Program-made: the position numbers and the translations under genes
The notes under the pieces: model-generated
The model's input: the letters and a program-made list of their open reading frames with translations, nothing else
Told to the model about the DNA's origin: nothing
Databases searched by the model: none
In this document: positions 1-37,993 of the stretch, in pieces
Position numbering within the stretch: the stretch's first letter is position 1
Layout: every line of letters starts with the position of its first letter
Assembly: GCA_038496675.1 (NCBI GenBank)
Contig: CM076654.1
Coordinates: 7,839,677-7,903,676 of the forward strand
DNA length: 64,000 nt
Reading direction: 5' to 3'
Origin: Rachycentron canadum
Taxonomy: Eukaryota; Chordata; Actinopteri; Carangiformes; Rachycentridae

Positions 1-418
1 ATCTTCCCCAGTTGAGATAGTGTAGTGTTGATTTGCCTAATGTGGAAGAATGTGCTTGAATGGACTAGTTAGTGCAACCTGGGCTGTAGACAGGGTGATA
101 AAAGTGCAAACCTTTGACTGTACATCCCCCCAATGCCACCAGGATAAACTTGTTTACAGTATATATTTATTTTTGTTCATAAGAGTAAGTGTGTTCAATC
201 TAAAAATGGAATCAGACTGGTGAAAGGATCATGGTCTGAGTGTGCTGTTTATTCAGATGACAGTAAATTGATTTCCAAGCTGCCATGTGGAGCAGCACAT
301 CCTCATCAGTGGGAGCATCTTTATTTTTGTTATGACTCATTCACCAGATTGTGTAAAGCATTACTAAACTCAGCTGGGAATTGCAAATCAATATGAAAAT
401 ATGTTTATTGTTTTGCAG

Positions 419-472
419 GCGCATATCCACCATGTCTTCATGGGGCGGTTTGTCCGAGCAGGAAACAATTGT
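419..472 (+). other. Possible small exon (coding status unclear)
   Basis: A TTTTGCAG acceptor precedes and a GTGAGT donor follows a 54-base segment that is open in all three frames. It contains an ATG in strong Kozak context (CCACCATG at 428-435); that frame would begin MSSWGGLSEQETI. I do not recognise the peptide. It may be the first coding exon of a gene on the left, a non-coding exon or chance. Confidence 0.2.
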
Positions 473-3400
473 GTGAGTATATTTTAATAGTGTAACAATG
501 TATTCCCTGTGGATCCAGAGACCATAGTCAGATTGGATCCACAGCCAACATTTCTAACCTGAATGAAACTACAGGTCGATGGAATTCACCACATTTCAAA
601 GGCTCCTGCAAATGTGGCAGAGAAAATCCAACCCACTCATTTGATTTGGAGGACACAACCTGTGAATCCTTTGCAGCCCTCAATGTCCCATAATCCATTG
701 TGCACCAGTGACTGCATGAGGCTGATCTTGCTCTGGAAGAAGCGCGGAATAGAAGGAGCTTTATGACGAGGTGTTGCATTCTTTCAAGTGGTAACGATTG
801 AGCGACTCAGACTACCAAATGTGCTTAAACATAAGACGAGCAGCCTTCATATATCCTATTTTTCTCTAAAGCCAGTTTGTTTACATTTTGTCGTTTGTTC
901 ATACTTGACAGAATGAGCTACCTTATTAAGAGCACAATATAAATTTCCCACCTGAGATTCACTGTTATTCTGGTATAGCCTCCTGGGAGAGCATCTAAAA
1001 TATTGGACCATCAGGCAGTTGTAATGGGATACAAGGATACATTCATTTCTACCATAATGGACAGTTTGTGCCATCATAAGCACATCTTATATGGCACAAT
1101 ATCAAATGTTGTTCAAGGCATTTCTCCCGTACAGCGTACCCCACGGGACACTTTACCATGTTTTTTGCCCATCAAAAGGAGACTCATCATGACATCATTT
1201 TTCTCACATATGTGGACACAATAGAGAGAACTGAATCCTGTTTGTCTCCATTGAATAGGCATACAATTCTGTCCTGAGCATATTAGACTTAGGAGCACTG
1301 CCACCTTTTCTATTCTTTTCACTGAAAGAGCCACCATACAGAACCTACAACTCACCTCATTATACTGGCAAGTCAAAAGCATTTTATCCTCTTAATTTTA
1401 AGGAGCTATTTTGAAGTTTTGCTAATGCTTCCTCACCAGTGTTACCATTAACAGCTGTGTACTTACCAGTCAAGAAGCAGTGTTACAGGTTCAGCACAGG
1501 TTTCCTTCTACTGAAGTTAGCACGTGAATCAACTAGCACCGCGGGCATATTATTACCTCTTTATATATTATAATTATATATTATTGTATTATAAACTCAA
1601 CAATGGCTAAAGCTACCACCACCTGTTCCTGGCAAGAAACCACATTTGCTGGCAGAAGAATCTTAGCTCCTTTAAGGGAACTTTATTACATTTTTTTTTA
1701 CTCTTTCTTTCCTCATTTCTAATTTCTAATACTTTTTCCGAGACTTCCAACAGTATTCCTATTTCATCAGCCATCTAACACCCTGGTAACCTATTTAACA
1801 TTGAAACTGTTCACCCATAAAGCCGTGCTTTTTGTGCTGTTTGAGGTAAAGAAAATCATGACAGAAGCAAGCATTTTTGTTCCCCTTCCCCTTTTTAAAA
1901 TATTAAAAAAAAAAAAAAAAAAAAACAGTCAAAACAGACCACTAGTGCTTTACCAGTGCTCGGTCTGTTGAACACTGTGCCTGCAACATGAGCCTTCCTG
2001 TGTGTGTGTAAATGGATTCAAAGCTCAATTTTCCTTGATGCTGTCAAGCTGCACTGGCAGACTGCAAAATGGAATTTGACCTATGTAATGTCCTTTTTAA
2101 TCAGAGGTAATTGACACAGATAGACCTTCATCATAACTGCGTATGCCCTTGCCAGCCAAGCTAGATCCCGCAGACTTCCACCAATAGATTGGCTAAATAA
2201 ATTCCAAAGAAAAAAAGCCACCAGGCATTTAACTCATAAAATAACTCACATCTCTGCAGTGATTTTGACAGATCAAAATGTCTCTCTTGGGAATAACCTG
2301 GCCAGATTATGTCCTGACAGAGCCTGTCAGTAAACCTGTGTAACTCATCCATAGTCTTCCTGCATGTAAAAATGTTCACTTCACTTTTTGTGTTAGCCTT
2401 GCATAGCTATGTGAGAAGTTTGTGCCACTGGATGGTTCAATTAATATACAGTAACCAGTTTCTCCTTTTACCCTCCATTCTCCTTCCTCCCCTGCTGAGG
2501 GGAAAAATGTGTCTCATTCCAATTTAATGCATGGCCAATTCCCACCTCGACAGAGCAGTAATTAAAATCTACACGCAAGGCCCCATTCATCAGCAGAGAT
2601 GACAGAGAGAGGGAGAAGAGGTGGGGGACAAGGGGCTCTGTCGCTGTACCCTTGAATTTAGGAATTCAAACTATCTTTTGAAGAGTGGAAAAAGGGAGGA
2701 AGGAGAGCCAAGGCTCATTTCTCCAGATATGTGTTGCAAGTTGCCTTCAGTTTATCAGCTCTGTACTGATTCCATACACAATCACGTGCCTAAAATGTGT
2801 GCGTGTGTGTGTGTATGTGTGAGTAAATGAGTGTGTGTATACATAAACATATTATTCCTCTGAGTAATTAGGCCTCTGCTTATGCTCCACAATCCAGTAC
2901 CTGCAGTGTTATCATCTCATTAACATAGCACCCACCGGTTTAAGCCCTGCCCCCAATATTAGTCATTTCTCCCCTCCCTTATTACAGATCCCCCACCTTT
3001 TGCACCCCATGGCAGATTTTCTGTTTTGACAGCAGTCCTGCTGTGCTCTCTTGGCTTCACACACACACGCGCACACACACACACACACACATGCGTACAC
3101 GCGTACACAGATTGCATGACCATGACCCTCAGAGATCCCCATCCATGTCCACAATGTCCTTCGGGGCACCAGAGGGGCTCTGGGAGGTTGGCGGGTGTGT
3201 GTGTCATTGTTTGCTGTCTGTGATTACGTGTGTTGCCACCCAGCAGCTGTTTGCATGTTTATCCTGCCGTCCATCTACACATGGAGGGGGCCGTGTCTGG
3301 CGCCTTGCTGACATCACATCAGTCTTGAGCTCAGTTACATCTTTCAAAAATTCACAAAAAAAATCAACCTACTCAGTATCCATGCTGTGTCTGACATTCT

Positions 3401-4044
3401 TTTTAAGGAAGGGAGGCTATGAAACCATACAGTAAACACATATTTCAGGAGGTTTTTCTGAATGTGAAAAATTTTATTTAATCTGTGCACATTGCTGTTC
3501 TCAGCACCATCTTTGGAAAAAACTGTGAAAAATGCTTTTCAAATATATGAAAAGAAGCATTTTGAGATTTAAAAGTGATGTCTTTTTCCCTGTAGCGTCT
3601 CCGATCCCAGTGGTGGTGGCATATGTCCAAGGCCTCTTCCACCCCCTTGTCACCCCCCCTACCTCCCAACCTTCTCTCTGTCTGCCTTTTTTCTCTCTAC
3701 CCTGCAGTGGACTGCACTTGAGCTTGAATGGTCAGAGCAGGACAGGCAGCTGCCTGGGCCCTGTGCTCCAGAGAGAAGGAAGGGTGGGGAGAGGGTAGGG
3801 GGGTTGCACAGATTTTAATGAGATGCACAGTGTCAATGGCCACTCTCTCTGAAGAGGGCAAGAAGAAAAGGGTGCTCTCTCTCTCTCCATTCCCCTCTCC
3901 TCTTTGCCCCTTCCTCCAGCTCCTTCTCTCTCTCTATCTCCTGCCCTCCTCCCCAGCTGGCGAGGGGCTTTGTTAGGCGCCAGATGATACCCCAGATGCC
4001 CCGGCCCAGCCGCCCCTTTCAGCTACATTCACCAGCCTCCCCTC

Positions 4045-4145
4045 AGGTCAGAGGTCACCACTGGGCATCTGAATGGGTCTCCGTGGCAACAGTGGTCATG
4101 GTGGTTGTGAGAGTGGCAGAGGCTTTTTGTTGTTGCCTGGTTGCC
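4045..4145. promoter_or_regulatory. Candidate enhancer: DR1 plus X-box plus GTTGCC repeats
   Basis: Within 101 bases there is a perfect nuclear-receptor direct repeat AGGTCA-G-AGGTCA (4045-4057). There is also a full RFX X-box match GTCTCC-GT-GGCAAC (4077-4090). Two further GTTGCC half-sites spaced by 2 bases lie at 4132-4145. The surrounding 200 bases are GC-richer than the flanks. Function is inferred from motifs only. Confidence 0.35.
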
Positions 4146-6950
4146 ATGGACGGCACTTAATTAATCAGATTCAACCACATAGAGAAAACGAAGATATGAT
4201 TTTAGACAAAAAAAAAAAAAAATCATAAAAATTGTGCTTTAAAGTGATTATAATGCAAAAAGAAACATTTAGTTTTATTTAAAATGGAAAATGTTTTCCA
4301 TGGTTGCATTTAAAAGGAAGACAATGAATTAAGATGAGGGAGAAAACAGGAGTAGTGAGGAAACAGTATGTTTTTAAAAGGCCTTGCTGCTTGCACACAG
4401 CTCCTCCAGCCTGTTTGGGATTTGCTGTTTCTGTGCTGATGTTCCTGCTTCAGCCCTCTGCTGGGCAAACACACAACTGCACAGTTTCACGTCATCGGTG
4501 TGGCACTAGCTAATAAATACAGTGGGAAAATCTTAATGCTGTTTTGATCTTGTGTGATGCCGATGAATTCTGCTTGTCTCAGTTCACATTTTTCTGGTTG
4601 ACAGAGAAAAGGATACAATAAATGTGATATTCACACAGAAATATTCCAGCAAAAGATGTGTAACATCAGGAAAATATACAAATCTATACATAGTATGAAA
4701 GGAATATATATATAAATACAAAACATGAGAAAATTAGTAAAATACTGAAGAATGGTATTTATCATATTGCTAATATGAATGTGATGAAGTACCCACAATC
4801 ACTTGCTGTCTTTACAAATTTGCATTTTATTTTTCCATATCCATAATATGTAAAAAAAAAAAAGAAAAGAAAGAGAAAGAAATGGAAGAAGTAAGAGAGA
4901 AATATAGAAACTCACTGCCCATAGATCATTTTTAAGCTCTGGCATAGCTGAGAAGTTATGTGTCATATTTTGAGGTAATACAGAGTTTAGCTGGGGAGCC
5001 CTGCAAGAGTATCACAGTAGGATGTATCATATAATATTCTCATTTTATCCACATTCATGTGCATTTTATGGTTAATGTTTTGTCCTTGCATTTCATTTAG
5101 TGCATCTACAATTGAATTGCACTGTGCTCCTCTGCTCCAACCCGGGTGTCTCTTGGCTTGGTTTGGAGCCTCTGTTGGTCACGCTGTCCAAACAGATCAA
5201 AGGTCACACGATAAGGAGAGGGCGAACACTGGGGCCCATTCAGCAGCCGGGACCAATGGTGTATAACACGTGGGCACCAAGAAACAGAGAGAAAAAGGAC
5301 AGAAAGAAAGGAAAAAACAGAGTTTGGCCCCAGTCTGTGTCTTGACAAGCCCTTAGAGAGTTCTGGGAAAGTCTTTTCTTTAGAGCGGCCATAGGGGAGC
5401 TTTATAAAACATTGATTTGTTATGCTAATACAGTAAAATGTACTGAATACAGTGGGCTATACCATTATGATGGATTAAATCTAACTGTTGGAAGTCGAGC
5501 AATACTTGTGCATTCTCTCTGTTTGTGCATGCGTATGTGTGTTTGCATGTTTAAATGTACAGTGTTTGTTGCCTAGTGGCCTTTAGCTTGCAGGTAAACA
5601 GTGAGTCTGTGTTGGTTAAGCCTGTGGCTCCAACCCTACCCTTCAGTCATCACACCATCAGATAACACAAGTGATCAACAGTGGCAACGCTGAGCTGGAG
5701 AGGATGACCCTACAGTTGCCCTCTGGCCACATGCAAACAGCCACATGCAGAACAGAGCCACCAGATGAAATGGCAATAGTAAAAGGATTCAGTTTAAAAC
5801 AAAGTAATTAAACCAAATTTAACTGGAACAGCAAGCCACAACTAATAAAGCTATTGCGGTCTAACAACAGTCAATGTGCTTTAATCCTACTCCGGTGAAA
5901 ATTGTAATGTTTGCTTTTTGTCTGTTAATTCAGCTTTATGATCATGTTAGAGGTTATAGTGTATGAATCCTTTGAATTGTTGCATTTAGAGGTGTTTTTA
6001 ATATTTTCTCTGCTCCATTTATATCAGTGACAGCTGTACAAGTCTAACAGTCACATTTTAGTCAGAGATATTTTTCAAAATATGTGTTTTATCCATCTCA
6101 TGTTGTGTGACTGTGAATGTATGCGATCAGAAAATGGATTGGGACGTTGCATGAAAGCTTATTCTTTGTTAATGGTGAAATTAGTGCCTCAATATATATG
6201 CAAATTACAATGTGTTTTCATTAGACCAGCTATCCATCATTGGAGAAATTTGACTTTTAAGTTGTAGCTTGTTCCCATAAACATCCATGACTTCAGCTCA
6301 ACACATTTTTATATCAACCACAGAGATATAATAAAGACATCTACTGCCTGGCTCTGAGTAATTGCAATATCACCTCCCTAAGGTGAACTAACCCTTTAAA
6401 AACACAATCATTTCTATTCTTTAAATGGCATTTTCCCATCCCATTCGTAGCCATGGCTACATTACAAATGTCACTGGGATGCAGGTGTCTCTTAAAGCCA
6501 GTGATTAGACATTACAGTCAAGATCCAGATTTATCTGATGCCCCAGTAATGTGAGAATTAAAAAAAAAACTCATCATGGCAGGAGATGATAGGGACAGTC
6601 TGACTTTTGTGTGCCACTGGTTTCCCTTCTCCCACAAAAAAAAAAAAAAAACACATCAACGCTGCTATTCAGGACACGGCAGCCACTATTCCTGATTAGC
6701 TCCAGCATCTCATCAATAGGCCTGACTGTCTGCTCTGGCCTTTGGACAAATAGCCCTTTCTACTCAGCCTCACTCCTTACTGCTTTAATGGCTGGAACAG
6801 CTCAGAGAAGAGTTAATTATTGCATAGCACATGGCTGGCATGGAGGGCCATGGCTGCACCAGTTCAAAAAGCATGAATGTGTCACAAGACGGCCTGCACT
6901 TTAACACATGTGATGAAAAGATATGCAAAGCTACAGGAAATGTCTGTATC

Positions 6951-6976
6951 GAGAGAGAGAGAGAGAGAGAGAGAGA
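6951..6976. repeat. (GA)n microsatellite
   Basis: Thirteen GA units in the intergenic region left of pi4ka. Confidence 0.95.
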
Positions 6977-7255
6977 AGGGGAAAGTTTTCAGTTGACAGA
7001 TTTGGTGCTCTATGTAATTGTATGATTCATGCATGAGCTAAAATAAAGACCTCCACCTTTGAGCATGGTGGATAATCACTCACATGTGTTGACAATTCAA
7101 ATATCACACCACCACCCACATACTCGCATGTACCACCCAAAGACAGAGACACACTCACTGCACTTCACACTGTGGATATGTCTTTAAATACAGATCATAG
7201 ATTCATTTTCTAGTTCTTTAAAGCTCTCATTACCGTTCTGTGGGTAAATTCAGCA

Positions 7256-7548
7256 GGGAGTGGAATAATGTTTGTCATTCTAGATAGATGGGGTGGGTCG
7301 TTCACTAATCAGAAGGTCAGTGGTTTGATCTGTCCAGTCCACGTGCCGAAGTGTTCATGGGCAAGACATTGAATGCCAAATTGCCTGTAATGGCTGTTCT
7401 ATCAGTGTACAAGTATGTGTATATGGTAGAAGCACTCTATGTGTAAAAAGAAAGAGTTGTATGAATGTGTGTATTAATGTGGCTTGTGGTGTAAAGTGCC
7501 TGGAAAGAGTAATGAAACAAGAAAAGTGCAGTCCATTAACAATGAAAT
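7256..7548 (+). repeat. Dispersed SINE-like or MITE-like fish repeat, degenerate
   Basis: The sequence resembles a very common teleost repeat: a CAGTGGTTTGATC-type motif, then a GGGCAAGACATTGAA stretch, then a GTGTAAAGTGCC..AGAAAAG tail. It carries no coding sequence. Class and exact ends are uncertain. Confidence 0.5.
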
Positions 7549-7795
7549 ACCCTTCTTATTTTCTTTCTCTCATGTTTGTATTGTTTATGTGAAAAAAAAA
7601 CTTTTAACACAGAAGTCTGCTTAAATGAGTCGAATCTGCCGAAAATTAAAGATTGATATCATGAAATAAGTCTAACTCTGATAACTATGAACTGTGATTA
7701 ATTCAATCTGTCAGCCAATGTAATCCTTGTTACATGTGTCACTTTTTGTCGACAGGCTTTCAGACCTGAAACAAGCAGATATGCCCAACCAGTTG

Positions 7796-7798
<3 letters not shown>

Positions 7799-7857
<59 letters not shown>
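7799..7857. repeat. (CA)n microsatellite
   Basis: About 29 uninterrupted AC dinucleotides. Confidence 0.97.
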
Positions 7858-7861
<4 letters not shown>

Positions 7862-8449
7862 CCTTGAATTTGAAACTCCATGTGAAGCTACAGGGATTAG
7901 ATCAGTACACCTGCAGGACCACAGGGAGTAGCCATGGCAGTCAGTGATCTGATCTCATCAAAAATACATCAAGGTGTTTCCCCTCTGGACCTCAGCAATA
8001 AAATATTAACCAAATGGGATATCCAGAATCCACCTATAAACAACCATCAGCGGCTGTTTCTTTAATTAAATATGTTGGCTTTTCATTAAAACAGTATGGT
8101 AGTATATGTGCTGTGAGAACTCAAGCAAGCAAAAGCAAGCCAGGAGATCCCATGCTGTAATGCTGTCCCATCTGATCAGAGCAGATCCATACTGTGGAAC
8201 AATATCAGGCATCACCACATTGTGGCAACTACTAAAAGTGCACCAGCTCACCAGTGGCAGTGGAGGTCATTATCAGAGCCTGAGACTGGGTTGAAAACAG
8301 CAAAGGTTTGGTCAGTGGTTACCACCAATAGGAGCCTATTGACGCTATAGCAACACTGATGACAGTACCCAGGGTTGTCATAGAAACAGACGGTTAACTG
8401 TTGTTGATATAAGGGACATAAGTGATAAACCCACTACATGTTCTCAGGG

Positions 8450-8862
8450 TGGGGTGGCATGGTGGTACAGTGGTTGGCATTGTCGCCCCACAGCAAGAAG
8501 GCTCTGGTCCTGGAGCCTTTCTGTGTGGAGTTTGCATGTCCCCCTTGTGCCTACATGGGTTCTCTCCGGCTTCCTCCAACCAGAGACATAAATGTTTAGT
8601 TAATTGGTGACTCTAAAATTGCCTGTATGTGTGAGTGTGGGGGTGAAAGGTTGTTTGTCCTTGTTTGTCTCCATATCAGCCCTGCGATAGACTGGCGACC
8701 TGTTGTGGTTGAACCCACCCTCGGCCAATGTCGGCTGGGATTGGCTCCAGCCTCCCCACGACCCTGATAACAAGCTATATAGAGAATGGATGGATGGATG
8801 GATGGATGGATGGATGGATGGATGGATGGATGGATGGATGGATGGATGGATGGATGAATGGA
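8450..8862 (+). mobile_element. Non-LTR retrotransposon 3' end (or derived SINE) with a (GGAT)n tail
   Basis: It runs from a GGCATGGTGGTACAGTGG-type start, through TTTCTGTGTGGAGTTTGCATG and CCTGCGATAGACTGGCGACC, to GGCTCCAGCC and a tail of about 18 GGAT units (8786-8862). This is a highly repeated teleost sequence. The GATG-type tail is reported for Rex3/RTE elements, but I cannot confirm the family. No reverse transcriptase ORF remains. Confidence 0.65.
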
Positions 8863-9514
8863 TATTCTCATTGCTTTAGCTTGTTCCAATATCCAGTGTT
8901 TAAATCACTGTAGGAGTAGTTGCTCAATAATCAATAACTAATGAAATAATTTCTCTATAAATCATCACACTAAACTCTACCTGTTTACTTTCTATGTCAT
9001 CTAACCACTTTCTGAGAAACCTCTGACTGACCAAATATTTGATGATTTTCATATATTAATTTCTGTTTATATCCAAATGTTACATATTTTGTCTATGGAA
9101 GTGTTGAAGTGTTCAAGTTTAGAAAAACATCAACATGTCATAATGTGCTGCCCTCTGCTGCATGTAAATATAAAATACAACATGTAGCTGCTGAATGAGC
9201 CTATGCCACAGATTATCTAACATGAACACATCATGTGCTGTATAACAGGAATAGGGGTGAAAATGTGAAAATATTACATTCTCACTTACCCTTTAACTCA
9301 AAAGATTATACTCTAAGAATAGTTAGATGTTTTTTTATTTTATTTTATTTTATTTTTTAATAAAAACAACTGATCCACAACCATTTATATTTTTCTGGGC
9401 AATGATGCCTTCAACTTACCGCTGATTATAACTCTTCAATCAGTCTTCAGTAAGGACCAGATTTTGTATTATGAACCACAAGCAAAAGGAATAAGTGAAT
9501 AAAACAACAAGTGC

Positions 9515-10614
9515 AATTAAGTTAATATATCTTTATTTGATCTCATATCTTATACATTTTCATTCAAAAGTCTTGACGACAGGAAAGGAGACAGAAAATG
9601 AGGCATGGATATAAATTTACAAAGAGAGGCTAAATCTTTACAATCAGTAACATTACATAAAGGCTTAAGCAAACCATGTGGACATGGGGCACAGCACTTT
9701 GAATAACTAAAATAACTTTCACCAAAAGCCACATTGGACACAGGCTACATGGTAGTTAACAATTAACTTCATGCAACTGCCCAACATTCAAGCTGTGCCT
9801 TACCTTGATTCACAAACAATAGAAAAGTTTAATTTATGTGCATTATCTTCCCTCCCCATTTGGCAATGCTAAATATACAAAACACAGCCCCAGTTGTTTC
9901 CCAGAACTTGTGTGCATCATTTCCTTGTGGTGCAAATATGGAAACCCCCCACCCCCCCAAAGAAAAAAAAAAAGAGTGTAATTCATGTCTATACAGTCTC
10001 ACTGTTAATTACAAGACAAGTACCATGCCACAGATCAAAGAACTCTGTCTGGTCCATTAAAAAGAGAAGCACAGTCGTACAGTCAAGTACAAGATGACAG
10101 AATAGGCCACATTGGTCAGAACTGAAACCGGTCTACTATGGCTACTTCAAGTATCCAATTACAATTCAAAACCCCATCTAAAATCAACAGCTTTAAGAAT
10201 CCACATTCACAAATATTACAAATTATTTAAAATTGACACATACTCTGATAAATTATATAGTGAACATGCAGATTACCAAGAGTTTCTGAGAAGTGCACAG
10301 AAGTCAGGATGCTAGTGCAATAGTATAATAATAATTAACAACCTTGATTTCAACATAAAATAATAAATAACAAAATAGACAACTAATGTAAAGAAAATAC
10401 ATAATGAGAGGAAACGAGAAGCAAAAGCAAACACATCCAACAATCAGCAGAAACTATGAGCCACAATCTTCAGTGGTGAATATTAACAAATGCACGCACA
10501 CAAACTCACACACGCAGGCAAATACACATACACACGCACACGCACCAGCACACGCACATGTACACACGCACAATATGTACCAGCCAATATAAGCACATGC
10601 TTAGGCACAAACGT
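9515..10614 (-). other. pi4ka: pi4ka 3' UTR
   Basis: About 1.1 kb follows the pi4ka stop codon on the minus strand. It is AT-rich and has no coding potential that I recognise. It contains a CA/CACG-rich stretch near 10495-10575. The first good minus-strand AATAAA lies at 9532-9537, so I place the transcript end at roughly 9515. That end is an inference. Confidence 0.6.
9532..9537 (-). terminator. pi4ka: Polyadenylation signal of pi4ka
   Basis: TTTATT on the plus strand reads AATAAA on the minus strand, about 1.08 kb past the pi4ka stop codon. Confidence 0.55.
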
Positions 10615-35460
<24,846 letters not shown>

Positions 35461-36858
35461 GTTTACCCCGACATCAAACGAGCGAAATTCAGCGGAGAGG
35501 AAACAGTCGAGCAGCTGGCGCTGGCACCGCCGCAGTACGGCAACGCAGCAGGGACAAACATGACGAGCGCTGGTGGTGACATTAGTGGCTCTGTATTTGA
35601 GCAAACAAACACCGTTTAATAAAAGTCGGATATTGTCCAAACCTCGATAACCAAGTCATTTTGTTGTTTTCCTGAACAAACAACAGCAGCGAACAAAGCA
35701 GAGGTTGAGAAAGAATTAAGCTATAAATCACAATGTCACTACTATATATATATATATATATACTATATACACAGTGGACAAGCATGTCACATGAAATATT
35801 TTTTCCTGCTTCAAAATTGTTTTGGTCTTCCATTCACTGCACTGGTAAAACAAGAATATTGCATTAGCAATAAATAATTTATTTAGTGTATATTTATTTT
35901 GGATAGAGAAGTTTTATCAATAGGTAAAGTCCATATTGATTTGTATTAGATGATATATAAGTGAATATTTCCCACACATCGTGTTGCACATGATATGCAT
36001 GTTGCACAAACCTAAATAGACTGTGTTGCTTTCATCATTATATTTTTGAACTCAAGAAGTATGTTACTCTATGTGTGAAACAAATAAAAGATTAAAAAGA
36101 CTAAAATCATTTTAAATTACTACATTTTAACGTTAAAATGAAGTCAGTGTATGGACTTAAATTGACTTAATGAACTCTGTTGTCTTGTAGAAAGTTTACA
36201 CGTCTTTGTTTGATTTTTGTTGTGTCTCTTTGTTGTAACTACATTACCAAGATAGGCGTGATTGCACAACTTACTTTTATGTGTTTTTGTCAAAAATAAA
36301 ATAGAGAATTAATTGGCTTTAATAAAAGTATAATTTGTAAAACAGTCCATGTCCAAAAAACATTTCTGAGTCAGTATCAATAGGAGTAATGAATGAATTG
36401 TACTTGCTAAAACTTGGATACAGTCAAATTAATTATATAAATCTTAAAGAGACACTTTTCAAAAAAATAACATCTTTTCATTTTTTTTCCAAAAAAAAAA
36501 AACAATAAAAAAATGACTCTTAATTGCAGATTTCCCCCACGGGATGTTTATGCATGTCATTAAAAAATTTGATATGTATGGAACAAAGTACTTCTGGAAT
36601 AAATACGAATATTACGAATATTTTTGTTTAGTTGTGTTTTTTTAGGTTCTGAAACAGTATTTTTGTTCAAAACGAATCTGAATGAGGTATAAATGGACCA
36701 TGTGAAAGTTTTATTTAACTGATCTTTAGCGGCGTCGTATGCGTTTCTGTTGCGCAGCAGTGGTTGTTATGACAACACGCGGCCACGTCACCGAACGTGC
36801 CCGGAAGTCGTTTACAGTCAGCTGATTAACAACAACGTCCACGGCCTCAACGGTCAAG
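35461..36858. promoter_or_regulatory. Divergent promoter region between pi4ka and snap29, with snap29 non-coding exon 1
   Basis: About 1.3 kb separates the pi4ka start codon (35460, minus) from the likely non-coding first exon of snap29. That exon probably ends at 36858 with donor CAAG|GTTTGT. The snap29 side is CpG-rich and holds a full X-box match (36763-36776), a CACGTCA CRE/E-box-like motif and an ETS site CCGGAAGT (36801-36808). A TA microsatellite lies at 35740-35762. No TATA box stands out. Confidence 0.5.
35740..35762. repeat. (TA)n repeat between pi4ka and snap29
   Basis: About 11 TA units in the divergent intergenic region. Confidence 0.9.
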
Positions 36859-37993
36859 GTTTGTCCGTAAAGTCGAACATATCTGTGATTTTACCTGTTT
36901 CGTTTTAGATACAGTCTTTTCAATGAAGAGAAAATACCAACGTGGACACAGCGTCGTCATGTCCTGTTTTAGGGGTGTGGTTGTTTGGCTCGATTTCAAT
37001 CCTTGTTAGTTAGCTAGCAAGCTAACACCCCTGGCTAGCTTTTACGATTAAAACATCATAAAACTATTGCGCAACAATAATTACTCTCCATTTATAAAGC
37101 CTGTGTGAATCATTGTGATAGTTTTGTTCTAGCTAGCTGAAACCAGCGACCTGGTGTTACTTAGTTTCTCTTAAGATTGGTCTACCGTCTATCAAATTAA
37201 ATTAGTGGAAGTGAAAGTGCTAACAGTGGTATAATAATAATAGCTACTCAGTTACTTATATTCTTCTTGAAAATTATTGGTTAACGAGTATTATGCAGCA
37301 GCCCTTACGTAAAATAAGGTTATTTTTCTTATTGATCAATAGTTTTGTCCACGAATTGTTAGAAGATAGTAGAAAATGCCTGTTTTAATTTCCCACATAC
37401 CCAGATGATGTCTTGTTTTGACCAACTATCCAAATACAAAATCATTTAGATTGCTATCATGTATGACAAAGCAAAGAAACAAATGCTCAGATTTGTGAAG
37501 TGAGAAACAAATAATATTTGCTTTTTTTTTTTTTTAAACGTCTGTAATGAGCAATAGTCTCCAACTAATTTTGTGTTTGCCAACTAACCAATTAATGCAC
37601 CGTTGCAGTTTGTAAATAAATACAGGTGCGGGTTATTTTCTTGGAAATCAAGATAAAAACAGTATTTTGTTCAGGACTTGGGGAGCTCTCCTGTTCAGTC
37701 AAAAGTTTAGCACTCTTCCTAGTGAGCTCACATAAGCCAGCCTGAACTCATCTAATCAGCCACAATAATTGTAAACACCTTTACAGGTGTATATGCAAGG
37801 CCTTTGCAAGAATACATCATATTTTGGAAGCTGATTGCATGTATAGCATGTAAAATCAATCTAACCAGTTAGTTAAGAGATAAATGTAATACAACGCAGT
37901 CTAAGATGACGATCATGAGATACAGTTGAAAGCGATGGGAGTGGCCAGTGTCTCTAAACATTTTGGTAAATACATTGCATATCTGCTCCACAG

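Larger units (their letters stand above)
1..9514. other. Region beyond the pi4ka 3' end: no recognised gene
   Basis: Apart from one possible small exon at 419-472, I see no coding sequence. The region holds an A-run at 1904-1925, CA/TG repeats near 2800 and 3060, a GC-richer block at 3960-4160 with several transcription-factor-like motifs, purine tracts (4850-4910, 6951-6976), a (CA)n array and two dispersed repeats. It could be intergenic or part of a large intron of a gene lying to the left. Confidence 0.5.

Noticed and set aside
3043..3435. 130-aa plus-strand open frame
   Set aside because: It begins in a CA repeat (HTHTHT), has no known domain and has no splice or Kozak support.
8596..8889. 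Open frames coding IHPSIHPS or DGWMDGWM repeats
   Set aside because: They are translations of the (GGAT)n tail of a dispersed repeat.
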